From Aquificaceae bacterium (lineage in GTDB: Bacteria > Aquificota > Aquificia > Aquificales > Aquificaceae), in contig JANWYC010000055.1 of the NCBI GenBank assembly GCA_025057245.1, positions 1-6,683 on the forward strand: a stretch of 6,683 nt of DNA, read 5' to 3'. Every line of letters begins with the position of its first letter. Position 1 is the stretch's first letter. A program made the translations under genes and the position numbers. Below the pieces are notes generated by a model. The model was not told where the DNA came from. It was given only the letters and a program-made list of their open reading frames with translations, and searched no databases. Of this stretch, positions 1 to 5,382 are shown one piece after another.

Positions 1-858
1 AATCTTCAGGTGCCCGTTATTTCAGTAGGCAATCTGTCTACGGGTGGTAGTGGCAAGAGCTCTCTTGTCAGATATATAGCAAGCCTTTTGAGTAAAAGTT
101 TTCAAGTATGCATACTTTCAAGAGGATACCGTAGAAGAACTAAGGGAACGCTCTTGGTTTCCAGTGGAAGTGGACCGCTACATAGTTGGCAAGAAACTGG
201 TGATGAGCCTTTTATGTTGGCAAGAGTTTTGCCTGGAGTTAGCCTTGTGGTGGACGAAGACCGGTGTAAAGGCGCAAGCTTTGCCCTAAAACATCTAAAG
301 CCAGACCTTTTCCTCCTTGATGACGGCTTTCAGCACAGAAGGGTAAACAGAGACTTAAACATACTCCTTCTTAAGAAAAAAGACTTTTCTGACAGGCTTT
401 TGCCTTTTGGAAGACTCAGAGAACCGCTAAGTGCCATAGAGAGAGCGGATGTAATAGTTCTCTCTTACGCAGAGCTTGAGGATTTTAGATGGAACCATCC
501 CAAAAAGCCCACACTTAGAATGTACAGAGAAAACTGGAGGGTGGTTAGAAGCCTTGACGGTGCGGTTCTCAAAGACTTTTCCCAGAGAAGTTTTACCGCC
601 TTTGCGGGTTTGGGAGACAACAGCCAGTTTTTTAGAACCTTAGAAAGGTTAGGCATTAAAGTAGAGGAGAGACTCAGCCTACCAGACCACTACCACTACC
701 AAGACTTTAGGCTTAGTAGAGACAGACTCTACATTACCACGCTAAAGGATGCGGTAAAGCTTGCACCTTCAGAAAATCTCTTTTACCTTGACTTTGACCT
801 AAAGGTGGAAGGTCTAAAAGAACTTGTTGAGAAGTTCATCGCCAAGAACTTTGTCTGA
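1..858 (+). CDS. lpxK: Tetraacyldisaccharide 4'-kinase LpxK, 5'-truncated by window edge
   Basis: LpxK transfers phosphate from ATP to the 4' position of the tetraacyl-disaccharide lipid A precursor, at the cytoplasmic face of the inner membrane. The reading frame is open from base 1, and the codons before the GTG at 10 already read N-L-Q and run into the conserved VPVISVGNL strand, so the GTG is internal and the true start lies upstream. In the 285 residues seen: P-loop STGGSGKSS (13-21), the GDEP motif with probable catalytic Asp68, Walker B-like DDGFQH (107-112), the PDHYHY histidine motif (228-233) and TTLKDAVKL near the C-terminus (246-254). Spacing to the Aquifex enzyme numbering I remember (Asp99, Asp138/139) suggests about 31 residues are missing. 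The frame ends in TGA, 3 nt from the stop of the convergent malQ, and no terminator is visible between them. The family call is firm. Confidence 0.96.
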   Translation, partial: NLQVPVISVGNLSTGGSGKSSLVRYIASLLSKSFQVCILSRGYRRRTKGTLLVSSGSGPLHSWQETGDEPFMLARVLPGVSLVVDEDRCKGASFALKHLKPDLFLLDDGFQHRRVNRDLNILLLKKKDFSDRLLPFGRLREPLSAIERADVIVLSYAELEDFRWNHPKKPTLRMYRENWRVVRSLDGAVLKDFSQRSFTAFAGLGDNSQFFRTLERLGIKVEERLSLPDHYHYQDFRLSRDRLYITTLKDAVKLAPSENLFYLDFDLKVEGLKELVEKFIAKNFV

Positions 859-861
859 ACT

Positions 862-2292
862 TTACAGCCTCCCGTAAGTCTGGGAAAGGGAAGCTAAAAA
901 TTCAGAAACCTTGCTTTCTGGCAAAGCCTTTAACCTCCACTGCCAGTTGTTTTGAACCTTTCCGGGCGTGTTCATCCTGCTCTCCTCCCCGAGCTCCAAT
1001 ATGTCCTGAAGAGGAACGATGCAGTATTTAGCCACTGACATGTATGCAAGCCTTACCATTGCATGACTTATGCTCTCTGGTTTGTATCCAAAATACTCTA
1101 AAACTCTACTTCTTGTAAGCTCGTCTATCTCCGAATAAAACCAACCCTTTACGGGCATGGTGTCGTGTGTGGAAGGGTAGACTACGCAGTTGTATGCGTG
1201 ATTGTGAGGAAGGTGTGAGGAGTTTTTATCAAAGAAGGCAAAGACGAGGACTTTCATTCCCGGCAGTCCGTAGTGTTCTTTGAGTTTTATAACCTTCGTG
1301 TCTATAGTTCCCAAGTCCTCTGCTACAAAAGGCATGCGTGGGAATTCTTGCTTTACTTTGTCAAAAAGCTCATAGCCCGGCGCTTCCTCCCACCAGCCAT
1401 TTTCTGCGGTCTTTTCTCCGTAAGGCACTTGATAGAAGGCTGAGAAGCCTCTAAAGTGGTCAAACCTCACAATGTCAAAAAGTCTCAAGGCATGCCTTAT
1501 TCTCCGTAGCCACCATTGAAAACCTTGTTTTTGCAGACTCTCCCAGCGGTAGACAGGATTACCCCAGAGCTGTCCAGTTTTAGAAAAGTAGTCTGGTGGA
1601 ACGCCGGCTACCACCTCAGGTAGTCCACTTTCCCTGAGTTTGAATATGTCCTTGTTAGACCAGACATCCGCACTGTCGTGGGCAGGGTATATGGGTAGGT
1701 CTCCTACAAGCCTTATGCCTTTACCGTTAGCATACTCCTTTAACCTCTGCCACTGGCGGAAGAAGACATACTGAACAAACTTCTCTTTTAAGAGCTCTTT
1801 CTCTGAAGGCTTATATCCAGATGACCATTTCCACCAAGGCTTTGATTCTTTTTTTCTCAAAACCTTAAATGTTGTGTAGTCCTCAAGCCAGAAGCTATTT
1901 TCCTGACAGAACCTCTCAAAGTCCTCATCCACTTTAAAGCGCTCAAAGGCAAGGGAAAGCAGGTTTTCCTTCTGTGAGTATGCCTGCTGGTAGTCTACCC
2001 TTTCTGAAGGCTCACATATGGAGCTCTCAAGCACATACCTTTCTATCAAACCATCTTGATACAGAAGCTCTGGGCTTATGAGAACAGGATTGCCTGCAAA
2101 AAGCGATGTGGAAAAGTAAGGTGAGTTTCCGTGTTCTAACTGCGTGGGGTTAAGCGGTAAAACTTGCCAGAGTTTTTGACCTGACGCAGATAGGAAGTCT
2201 ACAAAGCGGTAGGCGGAAGGACCAAGGTCTCCTATAGGAAAGGGGGAAGGTAGAGAGCTTATGTGAAGGAAAATGCCGGCTAACCTTTCCAC
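862..2292 (-). CDS. malQ: 4-alpha-glucanotransferase (amylomaltase, GH77)
   Basis: This cytoplasmic enzyme transfers 1,4-alpha-glucan segments between maltodextrins and is probably used in glycogen or maltodextrin turnover. The 476 residues are close to the usual length of about 500 for short bacterial amylomaltases. It opens with the typical GIFLHISSLPSP strand and carries all GH77 landmarks: GVPPDYFS (230-237), RFDHFRG with nucleophile Asp278, VAEDLG with acid/base Glu325, STHD with Asp377, and the C-terminal RMNTPG and NWQWRL blocks (439-454). The 47-residue spacing from Asp278 to Glu325 equals that in the Thermus enzyme as I recall it (Asp293/Glu340). The start is GTG, chosen because the family N-terminus begins right there and GGTGAT sits 8 nt upstream. 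It lies 1 nt after the purB stop, so it is surely cotranscribed and probably translationally coupled. It is the last gene of the run. Confidence 0.97.
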   Translation of the reverse strand: MERLAGIFLHISSLPSPFPIGDLGPSAYRFVDFLSASGQKLWQVLPLNPTQLEHGNSPYFSTSLFAGNPVLISPELLYQDGLIERYVLESSICEPSERVDYQQAYSQKENLLSLAFERFKVDEDFERFCQENSFWLEDYTTFKVLRKKESKPWWKWSSGYKPSEKELLKEKFVQYVFFRQWQRLKEYANGKGIRLVGDLPIYPAHDSADVWSNKDIFKLRESGLPEVVAGVPPDYFSKTGQLWGNPVYRWESLQKQGFQWWLRRIRHALRLFDIVRFDHFRGFSAFYQVPYGEKTAENGWWEEAPGYELFDKVKQEFPRMPFVAEDLGTIDTKVIKLKEHYGLPGMKVLVFAFFDKNSSHLPHNHAYNCVVYPSTHDTMPVKGWFYSEIDELTRSRVLEYFGYKPESISHAMVRLAYMSVAKYCIVPLQDILELGEESRMNTPGKVQNNWQWRLKALPESKVSEFLASLSQTYGRL

Positions 2293-2293
2293 G

Positions 2294-3595
2294 TTAAGAA
2301 ATCACCCTTTCGTATATTTGGTCTATGTTTTTCAGAAAGGCGGATGGGTTTATAACAGCGTCAAGCTCTTCTTGAGTAAGCATACGGGAAACCTCTGGGT
2401 CCTGGATGAGGGTTTGTTTAAAGTCTTTGCCCTCTTGCCAGCTTTTCATGGCACATCTCTGAACCATGTCGTAGGCTTTGTCTCTTGGAACACCTTTTTC
2501 CATGAGCCTTACGAGAACCTTTGAGGACGCATACAGCCCGTGAGAGAGCCGTATGTTTCTTTCCATGTTTTCCTTGTATACCACAAGACCCTGAAGCATG
2601 TGGAGGAAGAGGTCTAACATGTAGTCAAGGGCTATGGTGCTGTCTGGTAGGATAATCCTCTCTGCGGAGGAGTGGGATATGTCCCTTTCGTGCCACAAGG
2701 GGATGTTTTCTAAGGCTACCATAAGGTTTGCTCTTATAACCCTTGCAAGTCCACAGAGCCTCTCCGCATGTATGGGGTTTTTCTTGTGAGGCATGGCGGA
2801 GGAGCCTCTCTGACCTTCTGTGAAAGGTTCAGAAAGCTCAAGCACTTCTGTTCTCTGAAGATGTCTTATCTCCACCGCAAACCTCTCTAAGGCGCTGGCG
2901 GTAGAGGCGAGGGCATAGAGAACCTGAGCGTGTCTGTCCCTCGGCACTACTTGCGTGGATACTGGTTCTGGCTTTAGACCAAGCTCTTCCAGCGCCAACC
3001 TCTCCACTTCAGGGTCAAGGTTGGAATAAGTCCCCACCGCTCCAGAGAGCTTTCCGTAAGATATGTTTTCCAGAGCCTGATAGAGCCTTTCCCTGTTCCT
3101 TTCCATCTCCGTATACCATCCAAGGAATTTAAGACCCAGAGTGGTAGGCTCTGCGTGAACCCCGTGCGTCCTTCCCATAACCACGGTGTTTTTGTGTTCT
3201 TGTGCCAAGGTAAGCAGTTTTTCCATAACCTTATCAACCGACTTGAGTATAACCTGCAACGCCTCTTTTAGCTGAAGGGCAAGGGCGGTATCCACCACGT
3301 CCGACGAGGTAAGACCCATGTGAAAGTAGTTAGAATACTCTGGTATTTGCTCTCCTATGGCGGATACGAAGGAAAGAAGGTCGTGCTTGTATTTTTTTTC
3401 ATACTCGTTTATACGCTCAACTACCTTTTCATCCACGTAGGTTTTTTCCTCTATTGCTTTCAGGGCATCCGCGGGCACTTTACCCAGCTTATGCCAAGCT
3501 CTACAAACTGCAACCTCCACCTTTAACCAGAGCCTGAACTTGTTCAGCTCAGACCAGATGTAGCCCATCTCCTTCCTGGTATACCTCTCTATCAT
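2294..3595 (-). CDS. purB: Adenylosuccinate lyase
   Basis: PurB catalyses two eliminations of fumarate: SAICAR to AICAR in de novo purine synthesis, and adenylosuccinate to AMP. The 433-residue length is normal for the bacterial fumarase/aspartase-superfamily enzyme. Visible motifs are KHD (70-72), TSSD (96-99), GRTHGVHAEPTT with catalytic His144, and the superfamily signature GSSAMPHKKNP (264-274) whose flexible loop carries the catalytic Ser (Ser265 or Ser266), followed by WHERDISHSSAER (301-313). The ATG start overlaps the deoC stop as ATGA and has a strong Shine-Dalgarno, so the start is secure. The stop is 1 nt before malQ. No frameshift or missing key residue is seen. Confidence 0.98.
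   Translation of the reverse strand: MIERYTRKEMGYIWSELNKFRLWLKVEVAVCRAWHKLGKVPADALKAIEEKTYVDEKVVERINEYEKKYKHDLLSFVSAIGEQIPEYSNYFHMGLTSSDVVDTALALQLKEALQVILKSVDKVMEKLLTLAQEHKNTVVMGRTHGVHAEPTTLGLKFLGWYTEMERNRERLYQALENISYGKLSGAVGTYSNLDPEVERLALEELGLKPEPVSTQVVPRDRHAQVLYALASTASALERFAVEIRHLQRTEVLELSEPFTEGQRGSSAMPHKKNPIHAERLCGLARVIRANLMVALENIPLWHERDISHSSAERIILPDSTIALDYMLDLFLHMLQGLVVYKENMERNIRLSHGLYASSKVLVRLMEKGVPRDKAYDMVQRCAMKSWQEGKDFKQTLIQDPEVSRMLTQEELDAVINPSAFLKNIDQIYERVIS
2301..2306 (-). promoter_or_regulatory. Ribosome binding site of malQ
   Basis: On the minus strand GGTGAT (inside AAAGGGTGAT) lies 8 nt before the GTG start of malQ. It complements the 16S rRNA 3' end and supports the GTG over any later start. 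It falls within the last codons of purB. Confidence 0.7.
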
Positions 3596-4257
3596 GACCT
3601 TCCTCCAGATTTTAGCCTTGCCTCTTTCAGAATATCAAAGGTCTTGCTCGTGCCTATCCTTGATGCACCTAAGTTTATAAAGTTTACCACTTGCTCAAGA
3701 CTTCTTATGCCACCAGAAGCCTTAACCTTCACTCTACCCTTAGAGAGACTAACTAAAAGCCTCACATCCTCCTCTGTAGCACCCGTGGGAGCGTATCCCG
3801 TGGAAGTTTTAACAAACTCCATCCCAGAATCCTCTATCAGTTTTAAAGCCAGCTCCTTTTCCTCCGTGGTAAGGTATGCGGTTTCTATTATAACCTTGCG
3901 CACCGTCCCCTCCGTTTCCCTTGCCAGAACTCTCAACTCCTCCTCCACGTAGGATACCATACCGCTCTTGAGAGCGGATAGGTTCATTACAATGTCCAGC
4001 TCCTCCGCTCCGTCTTCTATAGCTTTTACTGACTGAAGAACCTTATGCTCCTTATGGTCAAGCCCAAAGGGAAAGGAAACTACGGAGCATACCACCATTT
4101 TAGCCCCAGAGAGCTCCTTCGCCTTTTTAACCCAGAAAGGATTAACGCAGACTGCGTAAACACCGCCGTGGAGACACTTACTTATTTCCTCCTCTAACTC
4201 TTTTAGCGTGTGATTGGGTCTAAGTATGGAGTGGTCTATAAATTTTGCTATATCCAC
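3592..4257 (-). CDS. deoC: Deoxyribose-phosphate aldolase
   Basis: DeoC cleaves 2-deoxyribose 5-phosphate to glyceraldehyde 3-phosphate and acetaldehyde in deoxynucleoside breakdown, in the cytoplasm. The 221-residue protein is a compact class I TIM-barrel aldolase of usual bacterial length. Key residues are present: the Schiff-base Lys150 in EFVKTSTGY, Asp88 in ELDIVMN, Lys179 in VKASGGIR, and the phosphate-binding segment GASRIGTS (197-204). The N-terminal AKFIDHSIL is the usual family opening and places the start at a GTG. There is no clear Shine-Dalgarno, but the GTG lies inside the last codons of trxB (10-nt overlap), so ribosomes probably reinitiate after the trxB TAG. It ends in TGA overlapping the purB ATG. 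Confidence 0.97.
   Translation of the reverse strand: MDIAKFIDHSILRPNHTLKELEEEISKCLHGGVYAVCVNPFWVKKAKELSGAKMVVCSVVSFPFGLDHKEHKVLQSVKAIEDGAEELDIVMNLSALKSGMVSYVEEELRVLARETEGTVRKVIIETAYLTTEEKELALKLIEDSGMEFVKTSTGYAPTGATEEDVRLLVSLSKGRVKVKASGGIRSLEQVVNFINLGASRIGTSKTFDILKEARLKSGGRS
3601..3606 (-). promoter_or_regulatory. Ribosome binding site of purB
   Basis: On the minus strand GGAGGA ends 5 nt before the purB ATG, inside the final codons of deoC. It is the strongest Shine-Dalgarno seen before any gene in the window and fixes the purB start despite the 4-nt overlap. Confidence 0.85.
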
Positions 4258-5177
4258 GAGCTTATACCGTAGGTAAGGTCATGGTATATGGAGAGCAGTG
4301 CCTTTGCACCGTCGCCTGCGGCGGTTATTATCTGCTTTGCAAAGATGTTGGTGCAATCGCCCGCAGCGTATACTCCATGTTCAGATGTTCTGTTATTACA
4401 GTCTATTATTATCTCATCCCTGCTCGTAGTAAGAACGCCCAGAGACTTGGCAAGTTCTGAGTTAGGTTTTAAACCTATCTCCACAAAAACCCCATCCACA
4501 GACAAGCTGTAAACTCTTTTGCGGTCTAAGTCTTCCATGACAACCTCTTTAACCTCCCTTCCGTCGCCCCTTATCTCAAGTAGCCTATGTTTGAGTAGGG
4601 TTACTACTTTAGGATTGGAGAGCACCTTCTCCTTTAACACTTCATCCGCCTTGAACTTGTCTGATATTTCTGAAATGTAAACCCGAGTGGCATACTTAGA
4701 AAGCTGTTCAGCCGCCTCAAATCCTGAATTTCCACCACCAACCACTATTACCTCCCTGTCCTTGAAAAAAGGTGCATCGCACGTATAGCAGTAAGAAACA
4801 CCCTTTCCTATATATTCCCTCTCCCCCGGCACATCCAGCTTTTTATGCTCCGCACCAGTGCAGAAAAGCAAGGTTTTAGAAGCAAACTCCTTCCCCGACA
4901 GCGTTCTTACCAGAAAGCCTCCCTCAGTTCTGCTCACCTTTACTACCTCATCTAAAACAGGCTTAACGCCAAGCTTTTCCATCTGCTCCATCATCCTCTG
5001 AACGAAGAGAATACCGTCAACCAGAGCATAACCCAAGTAGTTTTCTATCTCACCAGCCTTTATAACCTGACCCCCCACATCCTTGGCAATGAGGACAAAA
5101 TCCATCCTCTTTCTCTGAGCGTATATGCTGGCGGATATACCCGCAGGACCGCCTCCTATGATAATAAGCTCGTGCAT
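4248..5177 (-). CDS. trxB: Thioredoxin reductase-like flavoprotein with AhpF-type dinucleotide site
   Basis: This is a cytoplasmic FAD-dependent disulfide reductase of 309 residues, the length of low-molecular-weight thioredoxin reductases. In order: FAD-binding GGGPAG (8-13), redox-active Cys130-Tyr-Thr-Cys133 followed by DAP, a second dinucleotide fold GGGNSG (147-152), and the FAD motif VYAAGDC (269-275). The NADPH-recognition HRRDxxR of classical TrxB is absent. The equivalent stretch reads YISEISDKFKAD (167-178), resembling the LLEFAPELKAD I recall from AhpF, with Glu170 suggesting NADH preference. The protein could therefore reduce a thioredoxin, a glutaredoxin-like protein disulfide oxidoreductase or a peroxiredoxin. 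It lacks the AhpF N-terminal thioredoxin-like domain. The frame stays open upstream to 5420, but that part is not family-like, so the ATG just before HELIIIGGG is chosen. No Shine-Dalgarno precedes it. It is the first gene of the run. Confidence 0.93.
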   Translation of the reverse strand: MHELIIIGGGPAGISASIYAQRKRMDFVLIAKDVGGQVIKAGEIENYLGYALVDGILFVQRMMEQMEKLGVKPVLDEVVKVSRTEGGFLVRTLSGKEFASKTLLFCTGAEHKKLDVPGEREYIGKGVSYCYTCDAPFFKDREVIVVGGGNSGFEAAEQLSKYATRVYISEISDKFKADEVLKEKVLSNPKVVTLLKHRLLEIRGDGREVKEVVMEDLDRKRVYSLSVDGVFVEIGLKPNSELAKSLGVLTTSRDEIIIDCNNRTSEHGVYAAGDCTNIFAKQIITAAGDGAKALLSIYHDLTYGISSWI

Positions 5178-5185
5178 AGATTTAT

Positions 5186-5191
5186 AGTATA
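5186..5191 (-). promoter_or_regulatory. Candidate proximal -10 of trxB
   Basis: On the minus strand TATACT (5 of 6 to TATAAT) lies 8 nt before the trxB ATG. Transcription from it would begin within about 3 nt of the ATG, giving an essentially leaderless message, which would fit the lack of a Shine-Dalgarno. No convincing -35 hexamer is seen at 16-18 nt spacing, so this is weak. Confidence 0.35.
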
Positions 5192-5227
5192 AGACACTTT
5201 CACGTATCCTTGTGATTGAGATAAGTT

Positions 5228-5272
5228 TTACAATCGTGCAACGCAGATGCGTTCGGGAAGTTGAAAAAGCAA
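5228..5272 (-). other. Possible 14-codon leader peptide frame
   Basis: On the minus strand GGAGGAG (5281-5287) is followed after 8 nt by TTG, opening a frame that reads M-L-F-Q-L-P-E-R-I-C-V-A-R-L and stops at TAA. It lies in the putative trxB leader. The Shine-Dalgarno match is better than that of trxB itself, and most of it falls within one arm of the inverted repeat at 5283-5324. The peptide resembles nothing I recognise and has no run of a regulatory amino acid. It may be coincidence. Confidence 0.2.
5240..5253. repeat. 14-bp dyad, operator-like
   Basis: AACGCA, 2 nt (GA), TGCGTT forms a perfect 6-bp inverted repeat. This is short and tightly spaced like a homodimeric regulator site. It lies between the trxB start and the larger inverted repeat. 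I cannot assign it to a known regulator. Confidence 0.4.
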
Positions 5273-5282
5273 AGAGAATACT

Positions 5283-5324
5283 CCTCCGCTCGACTACTGC
5301 AAAAGGGGGCTTTGCAAGCGGAGG
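5283..5324. repeat. Two-part GC-rich inverted repeat
   Basis: The outer arms CCTCCGCT (5283-5290) and AGCGGAGG (5317-5324) are perfect 8-bp complements. Directly inside, TGCAAA (5298-5303) pairs with TTTGCA (5311-5316) around the loop AGGGGGC, leaving a one-sided 7-nt bulge CGACTAC (5291-5297). The result is 14 pairs in a 42-nt element, much more GC-rich than the AT-rich sequence around it. No T-run follows on either strand, so it is not a simple terminator. It could be an operator, the fold of a leader RNA, or a small RNA; the sequence alone does not decide. Confidence 0.6.
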
Positions 5325-5325
5325 G

Positions 5326-5353
5326 CTTATATCAATAAATACAGGACAGACAA
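5326..5353 (-). promoter_or_regulatory. Candidate distal promoter of the trxB operon (extended -10)
   Basis: On the minus strand TTGTCT (5348-5353; 4 of 6 to TTGACA), a 16-nt spacer and TATAAG (5326-5331; 5 of 6) make a sigma-70-like promoter. TG placed one base before the -10 adds an extended -10. Transcription would start near 5319, inside the outer arm of the inverted repeat, and give a leader of roughly 140 nt before trxB. It is the best-formed promoter on this strand in the intergenic region. Confidence 0.5.
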
Positions 5354-5354
5354 C

Positions 5355-5360
5355 TATAAT
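5355..5360 (+). promoter_or_regulatory. Candidate -10 of selB
   Basis: A perfect TATAAT lies 18 nt before the selB ATG, predicting a start near 5367 and a 5' UTR of about 12 nt. The region 16-18 nt upstream (around 5331-5338) has no good TTGACA match, so activity may depend on an activator. The hexamer is one base away from the -35 of the opposing trxB promoter. Confidence 0.5.
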
Positions 5361-5373
5361 AAAACTTAACTCA

Positions 5374-5382
5374 ATGCCATGA
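5374..5382 (+). other. Two-codon ATG-CCA-TGA frame overlapping the selB start
   Basis: A minimal start-stop frame precedes selB and its TGA overlaps the selB ATG as ATGA. There is no Shine-Dalgarno for either ATG. The shorter distance from the predicted transcript start would let a ribosome meet this ATG first. Its function is unknown; it may be chance or an alternative, out-of-frame initiation site. Confidence 0.25.

Noticed and set aside
10..12. GTG as the lpxK start.
   Set aside because: The frame is open to base 1 and the conserved strand before the P-loop starts upstream. Starting here would remove the N-terminal part of the enzyme.
903..920. Hairpin CAGAAA-CCTTGC-TTTCTG; on the minus strand it is followed by AATTTTT, like an intrinsic terminator.
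   Set aside because: The stem is only 6 bp and AT-rich, too weak for a thermophile, and it lies inside the malQ coding sequence before its stop. Termination there would truncate malQ.
2273..2524. Open frame on the plus strand opposite the purB 3' end.
   Set aside because: It lies wholly antisense to conserved purB codons, apart from a few bases of malQ, and has no recognisable domain. It is a frame shadow.
3320..3952. Open frames on the plus strand opposite purB and deoC.
   Set aside because: Composition is that of reversed coding sequence, the opposite genes are well conserved, and no ribosome site or motif supports them.
5195..5345. Possible tRNA-Sec (selC) or other tRNA next to selB.
   Set aside because: The only TTCG on the plus strand (5252-5255) has no T-stem around it, no TTCG occurs on the minus strand, and no 7-8 bp acceptor stem with CCA was found.
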